Assembly (NCBI GenBank): GCA_017632935.1
Contig: JAGBQJ010000001.1
Location: 1-64,000, forward strand
DNA: 64,000 bases
Direction of reading: 5' to 3'
DNA from: Bacteroidales bacterium
GTDB taxonomy: Bacteria > Bacteroidota > Bacteroidia > Bacteroidales > F082
The notes beneath the pieces are model-generated. The model was not told the DNA's origin. It ran no database searches and saw only the letters and a program-made list of their open reading frames with translations. The first letter of the stretch is position 1, and each line of letters begins with the position of its first letter. Made by a program: the position numbers and the translations under genes. Positions 1 to 7,184 of the stretch are shown piece after piece.

Positions 1-178
1 CTTTGCATCGAAGCGTGACTTCGCCGTCAGCGTCTTAGTAGCCGGTACATATTATGACAAAATCACACGCAACTACTACGAAGAGTGGGTGGACAGCCAA
101 GGCGTTTGGCACCACGAGAATGTGGAAAGACAGATCAACCCCTCAGGCATCGCTGTAAGAGTGGGCATCGAGTGGTAA
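1..178 (+). CDS. C-terminal end of an outer-membrane-like protein (partial)
   Basis: The reading frame is open from base 2 to a TAA at 176-178 and gives about 58 residues ending RVGIEW. It is rich in alternating polar and aromatic residues (VAGTYYDKITRNYYEEW), as in the last strands of an outer-membrane beta barrel or a secreted beta-sandwich. The start lies outside the window. The next gene begins 30 bases downstream on the same strand, so the two may be co-transcribed. The family cannot be named from this fragment. Confidence 0.6.
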   Translation, partial: FASKRDFAVSVLVAGTYYDKITRNYYEEWVDSQGVWHHENVERQINPSGIAVRVGIEW

Positions 179-208
179 TGTCTCAACACGAATCAAAACA
201 TTTCTGTC

Positions 209-1831
209 ATGAACAATTTGAAACATCTGTTCTTCCTCGTCGCGGCCACCCTACTGCTGGCCAGCTGCGGCAAAGACCCCATACAGTATAAGCTGTCGGT
301 ATCAGCGGACACGCTGGTCTTCAAAGGTAACGACACCGTCACCCTCACCATAAGCACCGACAACCCTGAGCGCAGGGACATATTCGTCAACTTCCCCTAT
401 GATTGGGTTATGGCCTACCCCTCATCGGGTAGCATCGCAGAAGGCGAGCCTGTGATACTCACCCTTTGCTCCACGCTCAACGACCCGATGACCATCATAG
501 CGGACTTTCTCTACATCAGCACAGCCTACGACAACAAAAAGATAAAACTGATTGGTCTGCCTGAAGACTACACAGATTACGCCCTCCCCGAGGCTTTGTT
601 CTTCCCTGAGAACATTAACAACAACGTCCTGCGTATCAACAACTACGGCAACACGACAATAGAGTATTCCATCGCGGCTTCAAGCAGCTTCATCAGCGTC
701 AGCCCCACCTCGGGACTGATTACGATGATGCAACATGCCAACATCAACATCAGCATCGACCGCGAGAATCTGCTTACAGTAACGAAGCCCGAGTTGTACA
801 TCACCATCGACGGCACAGTAGATACGGTGCCCATCGTCTTGGAGAAAAAGTTTATGCTACCCAACGACGTGGTGGATGCCGAATACTCGAAAGCCACCAA
901 CCTGCTGGTGTATGTGGCTGGCGACGCAACGCTCAACATCTATCACCCCGACACCCGTGAACTGAGCTCGGTGGCGCTATCCTTCACGCCCACCTGCGTC
1001 TCTATCTCGCCCGACGGCACCAAAGCGATGGCTGGTCACGATGCCCACGTCACCTATGTCGACCTGATGGCTGAGACGGTGCTCACCACAAATTCAGTCT
1101 CTTGTGACGCACTCGACATCGTGCTGACCAACAGCGGCTGGACCTACGTGTTCCCCCGCCGTGACCAATGGACTCGCATCTTCTGCCTCAATGCTAGTGA
1201 AAACAACGCATCCGTGACCCAGCATACAGGCAACTCCATCTATGCCGGCACCAAAGCCAAGCTGCATCCTTCAGGGAAATACATCTATGGCGCCGACAAT
1301 GGTTTGTCGCCTGCCGACATCGAGAAATACGACATCCAAGACGGCACAGCTCACTACCTCTACGACTCACCCTATCACGGCGACTACAGCATGGGCGGCG
1401 ACCTTTGGTTCGATGAAAGCGGTGAACGCCTCTTCACCCGCGCCGGCACTGTGTTCAAGACCAGCGAGATACAAGGCTCGGATATGACCTACAACGGCAA
1501 AATCCAGTTCCAAAGCCAATATGGCAGCATCAACTGGCTCGACCAGCTCGACCTCAATCATGAAATCTACCTCGTGACCAAAGCCTACAACAGCTGGTAC
1601 GACGAAGTCGCCGACCCCAACGTCTACGTCTACAACTCCGACAACCTGGCCTACAAGGAAAAAATCAGGTTAGAGGACTACTGTGTCACCAACAGCGAGA
1701 ATTATGACATCTTTGATGCCAAACCCTATTTCGTCTTCGCCCACTCCAACGGCCAAGAGCTCTACGTCATCACCAAAGCCGTCAGCTCAGGATTGGCTCA
1801 CGAATGGGCCATCCAGACTATCGACAGGTAA
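209..1831 (+). CDS. BACON-type beta-sandwich / beta-propeller lipoprotein
   Basis: This is a 540-residue putative surface lipoprotein. Residues 1-20 form a lipoprotein signal (hydrophobic stretch, then LLLASC, lipidated Cys20). Two Ig-like segments follow, at about 27-115 and 125-215; the second reads like a BACON domain (NYGNTTIEYSIAASSSFISVSPTSG). The rest has repeated blades typical of a YVTN/WD40-like propeller (VSISPDGTKAMAGHD, KLHPSGKYIYGADNG, LWFDESGERLFTRAG). BACON domains often accompany glycan or mucin binding in Bacteroidetes, but no substrate is evident here. It lies 30 bases after the preceding partial gene, and its 3' end faces the GreA-like gene across a shared hairpin. Confidence 0.75.
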   Translation: MNNLKHLFFLVAATLLLASCGKDPIQYKLSVSADTLVFKGNDTVTLTISTDNPERRDIFVNFPYDWVMAYPSSGSIAEGEPVILTLCSTLNDPMTIIADFLYISTAYDNKKIKLIGLPEDYTDYALPEALFFPENINNNVLRINNYGNTTIEYSIAASSSFISVSPTSGLITMMQHANINISIDRENLLTVTKPELYITIDGTVDTVPIVLEKKFMLPNDVVDAEYSKATNLLVYVAGDATLNIYHPDTRELSSVALSFTPTCVSISPDGTKAMAGHDAHVTYVDLMAETVLTTNSVSCDALDIVLTNSGWTYVFPRRDQWTRIFCLNASENNASVTQHTGNSIYAGTKAKLHPSGKYIYGADNGLSPADIEKYDIQDGTAHYLYDSPYHGDYSMGGDLWFDESGERLFTRAGTVFKTSEIQGSDMTYNGKIQFQSQYGSINWLDQLDLNHEIYLVTKAYNSWYDEVADPNVYVYNSDNLAYKEKIRLEDYCVTNSENYDIFDAKPYFVFAHSNGQELYVITKAVSSGLAHEWAIQTIDR

Positions 1832-1854
1832 TAGCTTGTTGATGTTACAATAAG

Positions 1855-1884
1855 AAGTCGGGAGAGCAGCCGCTTTCCCGACTT
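1855..1884. terminator. Bidirectional hairpin terminator between convergent genes
   Basis: A perfect 9-bp stem (AAGTCGGGA at 1855-1863, TCCCGACTT at 1876-1884) with a 12-base loop lies exactly between the stop codons of the lipoprotein gene (+) and the GreA-like gene (-). Short T-rich sequence follows on the + side. It could end transcription from both sides. Confidence 0.6.
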
Positions 1885-2894
1885 TAATCTTTTGCAAAAA
1901 GATCCCTATACTCCTTCTCTTCAGGGGTAAGGGGCATATCCTCATCGGAAACAACCGTAAAGACGTAAACCAATTCTTTCTCGGTCTTGCTTTCCCTTAG
2001 GTATTGCCTTTTCAACTTCGGATTCATGCCCGTTAATCCCAGTGTTTCCGTCATCTTCCGCTTGAGGGTCTTCTCTGGCGTGTCGCCGAAGGCCACATGC
2101 CACCAGTAAAGCCTCGTAGTCTCGCCCTTGCCATTCATGACATGCAGATGTACGACAGGATGTAGCATCTTGTTGCCTTGGTGCAGCTCCACATACATAG
2201 CCCGCCCCACGATGTTGCCACGCTCATTGACAATGGGCAAGAAGTCGGTAGGATTTACTTCGGGCTCAAATCGGCGTGGGCCTTCCACTTGGGCCGGTAT
2301 GTCGACGATGTCGTCTTCTACGACCGACGTCTGTGCAACTTGCTCGGGTTTCTCTTCGATGATTCGTCGAGGTCGTTTTTCTGTGGCTTGAGAGGTTTTG
2401 GCGGGGCTGTCAGTAACCATCTGGGTAGTTGCCATCGGCTCAAACGACACTTCCTCCACCACTATTTTTTCCGAACCCTTCAGTTCGATGACGTCGCCTG
2501 CCTTCTTCCCTATCAACGACTTGGCTATAGGTGAGATGAATGAGATAAGACCTTTGTTCACGTCGGCTTCATCGACCCCGACTATGCGCACAACACGACC
2601 GTTGTAGCGTACCCACGCCCCAAAGCTCACCGTGTCTTTGGCCTTGGGAAGGTCGACCTCCACGGCGCTATTAATACGGTCAACGAGCAACTTCATCATT
2701 GCATCGAGGAAATTGACCATGATGTAGTTGTCACCCGCCTTAAGGCGCTCTGCCTCAAGGTTTTTCAACTCCTCTTTGAGTGCCTCGAGCCCTTCTTTGG
2801 TGACATAATTGAGCACGCCTTCCGGTAGGTATGCCCGCATCGGCACCCTCGGAATCTCTTCTTGGTCGCCTTCTTTTATGAAGCCTCTACTCAT
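1884..2894 (-). CDS. GreA/GreB-like elongation factor domain fused to a degenerate Nudix-like domain
   Basis: The N-terminal half (about 336 residues in total) looks like GreA/GreB. A helical hairpin region (VTKEGLEALKEELKNLEAER) is followed by the C-terminal FKBP-like fold (VSFGAWVRYNGRVVRIVGVDE, then SPIAKSLIGKKAGDVIEL). After an acidic/proline-rich linker (about residues 165-215) comes a segment like the IPP-isomerase-type Nudix fold (LPIVNERGNIVGRAM, HPVVHLHVMNGKGE). The Nudix box is degenerate: FGDTPEKTLKRKMTETLGL lacks the REXXEE acidic cluster, so hydrolase activity is unlikely. The ATG at 2894 is preferred; an in-frame GTG at 2927 abuts an intergenic repeat. It may act on stalled RNA polymerase, but that is inferred from the Gre half only. 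Confidence 0.7.
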   Translation of the reverse strand: MSRGFIKEGDQEEIPRVPMRAYLPEGVLNYVTKEGLEALKEELKNLEAERLKAGDNYIMVNFLDAMMKLLVDRINSAVEVDLPKAKDTVSFGAWVRYNGRVVRIVGVDEADVNKGLISFISPIAKSLIGKKAGDVIELKGSEKIVVEEVSFEPMATTQMVTDSPAKTSQATEKRPRRIIEEKPEQVAQTSVVEDDIVDIPAQVEGPRRFEPEVNPTDFLPIVNERGNIVGRAMYVELHQGNKMLHPVVHLHVMNGKGETTRLYWWHVAFGDTPEKTLKRKMTETLGLTGMNPKLKRQYLRESKTEKELVYVFTVVSDEDMPLTPEEKEYRDLFAKD

Positions 2895-2930
2895 CGGTAT
2901 GCGTTTTCTTTCAGCATCATTTGACACGGA

Positions 2931-2998
2931 ACGCGGGACTTCGGGACACGGGACAAGACCAAAGTCTCGTGTCTCGCGTCTCGCAGTCTCGCGTCCAA
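2931..2998. repeat. Low-complexity inverted repeat between S46 peptidase and GreA-like gene
   Basis: The segment is built from repeated GGGAC/GTCTCG words: GGGACACGGGAC on the left, and GTCTCGTGTCTCGCGTCTCG split over the right. The halves are partly complementary. It fills the gap between the peptidase stop and the GreA-like start and has no coding character. Confidence 0.5.
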
Positions 2999-3015
2999 TA
3001 TGCTAGCCTTTCTAC

Positions 3016-5157
3016 TTATTTAATCACAAGCTCCTTGATGATGTTGTCGCACTTCCCCACCTTCTCAATGCACCAGAGCAAATAGCGGGCATCCATACAA
3101 ATGGTGCGCTGCACCTTGTTCTCGAAGCTGAGGTCGCCGCTCATGGCTTCCCAGTTGCCATCAAATGCCAGACCGATGAGGTTGCCCTCGCCGTCGATGA
3201 CGGGACTGCCCGAGTTGCCACCCGTGATGTCGTTGGTAGTGATGAAGTTGACCACCAGTTCGCCCTTGTCGTTGGCATAGCGACCGTAGTCCTTCTTGGC
3301 CACGAGGTCGCGTACATCCTGCGGGATGTCGAACTCCCAGTTGCCAGGCACATACTTGGCCATCACGCCGTCCATGGTGGTGTAGTAGTTGTAGTTGACG
3401 GCATCGGCGGCTTTGTAGGGCTCCACGGTGCCGTAGGTTAGACGCATGGTGAAGTTGGCATCGGGATAGAAGTTGCGGTCGCTCTGCATCTCCATCAAGC
3501 CCTTCATGTAAAGGCGCTCGCCTTGGTTACCCAGGTTTTGTGCTTCCTCATAACGGGCATAAAGCTCTTGATACGACTCAATGATATTCATAGAAAGGGC
3601 ATAAATGGGATCTTTGTCGAGGGCTTTGGGCTTCTCCATCCACTTCTCGAGACGGGCCTTGTCGGTGAAGATGGACTTCTCGAAGGCCTTGGCAACATAT
3701 TCGGTAAAGTCGCCACCGTTCTCCATACCGATGCGCAGGATCTCGCTCGGCATGAGGTTGGCTTGGTTATTCTTGTAGAACAATGCCAGCAGGGCGGCGG
3801 TCACATCTTGGTCAAGGGGCATGCTATAGTCCTTGAAGAAGGTCTCCACGGCAGGTTGCATCTTCTCGGCAGCGGCTTTGATTTCGGCTTTGTCGGCCTT
3901 GTCCTCAAACATCTTGTTGATGCGCATGAACCTGCGGCTGAAGGCGATGGCCTCGCCACCGTTCCAGCCAGCCTCGCGGTGGTAGACAAACGACTTCTCG
4001 ATCTCGTCGAGGATGTTCCACTTTTTGACAATGCCTTTGAAGATGTCGCCATATTCGGCCATGCGACCGGCATCGGCGCCGACCCATCTGGCGAAGTCTT
4101 CCTCTTGAGCTTGACGGCGCTCATACACATGATTGCGCTTGAGCTGCTTCACCTGACCGATGTAGTATTTCCAATAGTTCGATACGCTGGCCTGCTTGGA
4201 GGCATATTTGATGAACACCTCTTGGTCGGCGTCCATGTGCTTGCGGTAGTTCTCGAGTTTGGTCGTGCGGCAGTCGATGATGGCGGGACCTTCATCGTTG
4301 ATAACGTTCTTCACGGTGTAGGAGGTCGAGTAACGGTCGGTCGAGCCGGGATAGCCGAGGATCATGGCATAGTCACCAGGCTTCACGCCACCTAAATTAA
4401 TGGGCAGGTACCACTTGCTCTTCATCGGGATGTTGTCAGCGCTATACTCGGCAGGGCTGCCATCGGGAGCGGTATAGACGCGGAAGATATTGAAGTCGCC
4501 CTTGTGGCGCGGCCAGGTCCAGTTGTCGGTGTCGGCGCCAAACTTGCCGATGCCCCAAGGTGGGCAGCACACGAGGCGCACGTCCTTATATTCGTCGTAC
4601 TCGAACAAAATGTATTGGTTGCCGCTATAGAAAGGCACAATCTCGACGCGCACGTTGCGGTCGCCCTTGCGTTCCTTGGCAATTGAACGGCTGTTCTTGG
4701 CCACGATTTCATCGCGCTCAGTCTCGCTAGTCTGTGCCGTGACGCCTTTCAGCACTTCCTCGGTCACGTCTTCCACCTTATTTAAAAATAGGACGGAGAG
4801 GCCGGGATTAGGCAGCTCCTCGCCCTTGCTCTTGGCCCAGAAGCCGTCGGTGAGGTAGTCATGCTCGATGGACGAGTGTTTCTGCACATAGCTCAAGCCA
4901 CAGTGGTGGTTGGTGAGCAGCAGGCCTTCGGGAGAGATGATCTCGCCCGTACAGCCGCCGCCGAACTGCACGATGGCGTCCTTAAGGCTGGGCTGGTTGA
5001 AACTGAAAATCTGTTCGGCCGTGAGTTTGCAGCCCATGGCTTGCATCTCGGCGAGGTTTTGTCCGTTGAGGGCGTAGGGCAGCCACATGCCTTCGTCGGC
5101 GCGGGCCACCATCAGGGTCAGCATTAATGCTGCGATTAATGAGAATACTTTTTTCAT
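3016..5157 (-). CDS. S46 family dipeptidyl-peptidase (DPP7-like)
   Basis: This 713-residue exported serine peptidase releases dipeptides from oligopeptide N-termini, probably in the periplasm, to feed amino-acid use. It has a signal peptide (MKKVFSLIAALMLTLMVARA), a mature start rich in DEGMWLPYAL, the catalytic His in LLLTNHHCGLS, and the catalytic Ser in TGGNSGSPVIDGEG. These are S46 hallmarks. Counting from the active Ser as P. gingivalis Ser655, the S1-pocket position 673 is Gly (LAFDGNWE). From memory this matches DPP7 (hydrophobic P1) rather than DPP11 (Arg, acidic P1). The start at 5157 gives the signal peptide directly and follows a TATCTTTG promoter element. Confidence 0.93.
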   Translation of the reverse strand: MKKVFSLIAALMLTLMVARADEGMWLPYALNGQNLAEMQAMGCKLTAEQIFSFNQPSLKDAIVQFGGGCTGEIISPEGLLLTNHHCGLSYVQKHSSIEHDYLTDGFWAKSKGEELPNPGLSVLFLNKVEDVTEEVLKGVTAQTSETERDEIVAKNSRSIAKERKGDRNVRVEIVPFYSGNQYILFEYDEYKDVRLVCCPPWGIGKFGADTDNWTWPRHKGDFNIFRVYTAPDGSPAEYSADNIPMKSKWYLPINLGGVKPGDYAMILGYPGSTDRYSTSYTVKNVINDEGPAIIDCRTTKLENYRKHMDADQEVFIKYASKQASVSNYWKYYIGQVKQLKRNHVYERRQAQEEDFARWVGADAGRMAEYGDIFKGIVKKWNILDEIEKSFVYHREAGWNGGEAIAFSRRFMRINKMFEDKADKAEIKAAAEKMQPAVETFFKDYSMPLDQDVTAALLALFYKNNQANLMPSEILRIGMENGGDFTEYVAKAFEKSIFTDKARLEKWMEKPKALDKDPIYALSMNIIESYQELYARYEEAQNLGNQGERLYMKGLMEMQSDRNFYPDANFTMRLTYGTVEPYKAADAVNYNYYTTMDGVMAKYVPGNWEFDIPQDVRDLVAKKDYGRYANDKGELVVNFITTNDITGGNSGSPVIDGEGNLIGLAFDGNWEAMSGDLSFENKVQRTICMDARYLLWCIEKVGKCDNIIKELVIK

Positions 5158-5193
5158 TGTGTTATGTGTTGATGATTTTTGCAATTGAGGATG

Positions 5194-5201
5194 CAAAGAT
5201 A
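5194..5201 (-). promoter_or_regulatory. -7 element TATCTTTG for the S46 peptidase
   Basis: The + strand reads CAAAGATA, which is TATCTTTG on the minus strand, an exact match to Bacteroidetes TAnnTTTG. It lies about 37 bases before the S46 start codon and directly after the rpmF-side terminator. Confidence 0.6.
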
Positions 5202-5214
5202 GGAAAAACACAAC

Positions 5215-5247
5215 AAAAAACCCCTCCTGATGGGGAAAAAGGAGGGG
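5215..5247 (-). terminator. Rho-independent terminator after rpmF
   Basis: On the minus strand CCCCTCC (5247-5241) pairs perfectly with GGAGGGG (5227-5221) and is followed by six Ts (5220-5215). It separates the DUF177-rpmF transcript from the S46 promoter. Confidence 0.75.
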
Positions 5248-5319
5248 AAAAACAATATAAAGATTATGAAAAAAATCCGACGTTATTTTTTCTCAATGCT
5301 CTCGCATCGAAATCTGATG

Positions 5320-5327
5320 CAAAGATA
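5320..5327 (-). promoter_or_regulatory. Second TATCTTTG element inside the rpmF-S46 gap
   Basis: CAAAGATA on the + strand is a second perfect minus-strand TAnnTTTG match. It sits about 75 bases upstream of the terminator and has no ORF behind it. A perfect 14-bp palindrome GGAAAAATTTTTCC lies upstream at 5370-5383. The rest of the 5158-5453 gap holds no gene I can support. Confidence 0.4.
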
Positions 5328-5453
5328 AGCATTATTTTCATTCACGGCACACTTTTGGACATTTTTTTTGGAAAAATTTTTCCAGTTTTTATCCCATCAG
5401 GGTGTAAATCGCCCTCTCCCGTCCACGTTGGAGCCGTGTTCACGCGCCAGCAA

Positions 5454-5639
5454 TCACTGCTTGGCGGCCATGACCAGCTGACCTCTGTAGTACAGGTCGC
5501 CGTCCACGTAGTAAGCACGGTGCATCACGTGCATGGTGCCGGTGGTAGGATCGATGGTCACGTTCGGGGTTTCAGCCTTGTAATGTGTTCTTCTCTTAGC
5601 GCCTCTGGTATGAGACTGTCTTCTTTTAGGATGTGCCAT
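5454..5639 (-). CDS. rpmF: 50S ribosomal protein L32, cysteine-free form
   Basis: This 61-residue protein begins MAHPKRRQSHTRGAKRRTHY, the conserved basic L32 N-terminus. The zinc-ribbon half is present without any cysteine: TIDPTTGTMHVMH and YYVDGDLYYRGQ stand where C+ forms carry two CxxC-type pairs. This makes it a zinc-independent C- type L32. It follows the DUF177 (YceD) gene by 35 bases in the usual bacterial order and probably shares its transcript, which ends at the strong terminator downstream. Confidence 0.95.
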   Translation of the reverse strand: MAHPKRRQSHTRGAKRRTHYKAETPNVTIDPTTGTMHVMHRAYYVDGDLYYRGQLVMAAKQ

Positions 5640-5674
5640 TTCTTTGTTATTTTAACTAGTTAATTACCAATTGT

Positions 5675-6202
5675 TTATTTATCGTTCAAATCTATGTCTT
5701 TCAAAGCGGCCCAGCGCGGGTCGATGGTGTCGGCTTCGTCCTCTTCGGCGGGTGCTTCCTCGCGGTTGAGCATCTCTATCACGGTGGGGTTGCACTGGCC
5801 TTCGGGATGCACGCGGTGCATCGGAATGGCGAGGATGATGTACTCATACACCAGCGAACGGACGTCGTATTCGCTCAGATCGGGAGAAACGACAGCCACG
5901 TCGTCCGACTCTTCGGCGTTCTCCGTTCCCAGCTTGAGGAAGAACTCCTGTTGGCTCTCGATGGGCTGGTCGAACTCTTCGGCACAGCGGTCGCAAGGCA
6001 CGCGGACGCTACCTTTGATGTCAAAGTGCAGCGTCAGCATGGTCTCCTGGCGGTCGACATCGAGCTTCACGGCCACCTTTCCTTGCTTCACCTCAGAGTA
6101 ATCCATCCCTTTGAAGAAATCGTTATTGATCTCATACTCAAAGGTATGGCTTCCAAGGGCAAGGCCGCTGACCGGAATCAGGAATTCGTTCTTCTTTTCC
6201 AT
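5675..6202 (-). CDS. DUF177 (YceD) family protein
   Basis: This is a 175-residue cytosolic protein. The conserved DUF177 core is visible as VRVPCDRCAEEFDQPIE and an acidic C-terminal half ending DTIDPRWAALKDIDLND, the typical DPRWAAL signature. In many bacteria this gene sits directly upstream of rpmF, as here, and homologues have been linked to 23S rRNA maturation or ribosome assembly. It has its own promoter element at 6223-6230 and diverges from the DUF4298 gene. Confidence 0.9.
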   Translation of the reverse strand: MEKKNEFLIPVSGLALGSHTFEYEINNDFFKGMDYSEVKQGKVAVKLDVDRQETMLTLHFDIKGSVRVPCDRCAEEFDQPIESQQEFFLKLGTENAEESDDVAVVSPDLSEYDVRSLVYEYIILAIPMHRVHPEGQCNPTVIEMLNREEAPAEEDEADTIDPRWAALKDIDLNDK

Positions 6203-6222
6203 TCTGCCTAAAAATCGGGCTG

Positions 6223-6230
6223 CAAAAGTA
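6223..6230 (-). promoter_or_regulatory. -7 element TACTTTTG for DUF177-rpmF
   Basis: CAAAAGTA on the + strand gives TACTTTTG on the minus strand, 20 bases upstream of the DUF177 start. Confidence 0.5.
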
Positions 6231-6282
6231 CGGAATTAATTTGAATGTGGAACACTTGAGATGGAAATTTCATAAAAAACGC

Positions 6283-6290
6283 TATTTTTG
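6283..6290 (+). promoter_or_regulatory. -7 element TATTTTTG for the DUF4298 gene
   Basis: An exact TAnnTTTG match 20 bases before the ATG at 6311, divergent from the DUF177 promoter. Confidence 0.5.
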
Positions 6291-6310
6291 CTCCATCAAA
6301 ACCTTTGATT

Positions 6311-6592
6311 ATGACACGTATCGAACGCATCACCAAGATGGAAGCCCTCTTCGACAAGAGCGAGGAGGTGATCAAGAGACTGGAGGCCGCCCTTGAGGAC
6401 TTCGCCAAGATAGAAAACGACATCGCCGTGCTGGAGGCCTATTACGACAAAGACTGGCGAAAGGACTTTGAAGCCGACGAGGCCGGCAAATTGCCCAAAG
6501 ACCTCAAGCGAGGCGTCTTAAGCGAGGACGGCATTTACGATTTGCTGTCTGATTACCAATGCTTGAAGGATCAGATTCGGACGATTGAATAG
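6311..6592 (+). CDS. DUF4298 family small protein
   Basis: A 93-residue acidic, helical protein (MTRIERITKMEALFDKSEEV; AYYDKDWRKDFEADEAGKLP; GVLSEDGIYDLLSDY). The YY(D)..W..DFE..E.GK.P...K.GVLSED core is the DUF4298 signature. Its function is unknown. No signal peptide or membrane segment is present. The ATG at 6311 is chosen over the TTG at 6305 because of its spacing from the promoter. It is monocistronic; debris follows. Confidence 0.85.
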   Translation: MTRIERITKMEALFDKSEEVIKRLEAALEDFAKIENDIAVLEAYYDKDWRKDFEADEAGKLPKDLKRGVLSEDGIYDLLSDYQCLKDQIRTIE

Positions 6593-6961
6593 TTGCCCAA
6601 GTCTTTCTTCCTTTTGACTTCATCGAATCTTCGATTTCTCTTGAAAGAAAAGTAAGCGAAAAGTTCAAGGCCAAAATGAATGGCCCACCGCACAGCCGCC
6701 CTAAATACCTGACCCTCAGGTCGCGGAGTACCTTCTCCGAAGGTAAACGACAAGCGCCGCTCCGTGAGGGTCAAGCATTTAGTTCGTCTCTTGGGCGACC
6801 GCCCCTCCCATTTTGACCAGGCCCACGCACCCAACCCAGTTGGGTTTTGGCGTTCCCGCACACGGCATAAGGACAAGAAACAACACTGCAACGGACAAAG
6901 CCCCCCCCTTTACCCTCATGGCGGACTTGATCCGCCATCTCCTACACCGCCAAAGGATTAC
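6593..6961. other. Gene-free debris upstream of the defence island
   Basis: No supportable gene. The stretch holds GC-rich, repeat-like sequence with reading frames open in several directions but no protein-like composition. A hairpin-like pair, CCTGACCCTCAGG (6708-6720) and GTGAGGGTCA (6765-6774), is visible. It resembles degraded intergenic repeat DNA and leads into the RhuM remnant. Confidence 0.5.
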
Positions 6962-7110
6962 ACTCTCGACATGGCAACTGTCGCAAAATTTGCGATAGTT
7001 CAAAACGAAGGTGGCCTTGCCGCCCCGTGTAGGGCATCTTCTTCGACGGACAAATCTTCGACGCCTACACTTTCGTCAGCGACCTAGTGCGCAGCGCCAA
7101 AAGCCGCATT
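6962..7110 (+). pseudogene. Remnant of a RhuM/ORF6N-type gene
   Basis: Two fragments in different frames look like parts of one Bacteroidetes RhuM/ORF6N-type protein. The first is MATVAKFAIVQNEG (6971-7012), the second is IFFDGQIFDAYTFVSDLVRS (7036-7095) continuing AKSRI. In intact relatives, as I recall them, the second motif lies far downstream of the first and continues into ILIDNYID. Here the middle is deleted, the frame is broken, and the homology stops at about 7110 where AT-rich island DNA begins. The gene is dead, and it marks the left island junction. Confidence 0.6.
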
Positions 7111-7133
7111 AGAAAAACGGAGAAAATTATTGC

Positions 7134-7161
7134 TTTGATTGCCGAAAAACTCGTATATTTG
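7134..7161 (+). promoter_or_regulatory. Promoter of the defence operon
   Basis: TTTG at 7134-7137 and an exact TAnnTTTG (TATATTTG, 7154-7161) are 16 bases apart, a plausible -33/-7 pair. They lie 23 bases before the ATG at 7185. This is the only good promoter match I see ahead of the closely packed genes up to 15.9 kb. Confidence 0.6.
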
Positions 7162-7184
7162 CAAAATAATATGGTGTATTGGCG

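Noticed and set aside
3523..4395. 290-residue ORF antisense to the S46 peptidase
   Set aside because: The sense strand has the catalytic and structural S46 motifs; the antisense product shows no family features.
5127..5663. 178-residue + strand ORF across the rpmF-S46 gap
   Set aside because: It runs antisense through rpmF and over a terminator and two promoters; there is no protein-like composition.
6764..7087. 107-residue ORF containing MATVAKFAIVQNEG as a complete gene
   Set aside because: Only the inner peptide looks real; upstream residues are repeat-like, and the downstream homologous part is in another frame, so this is a remnant.
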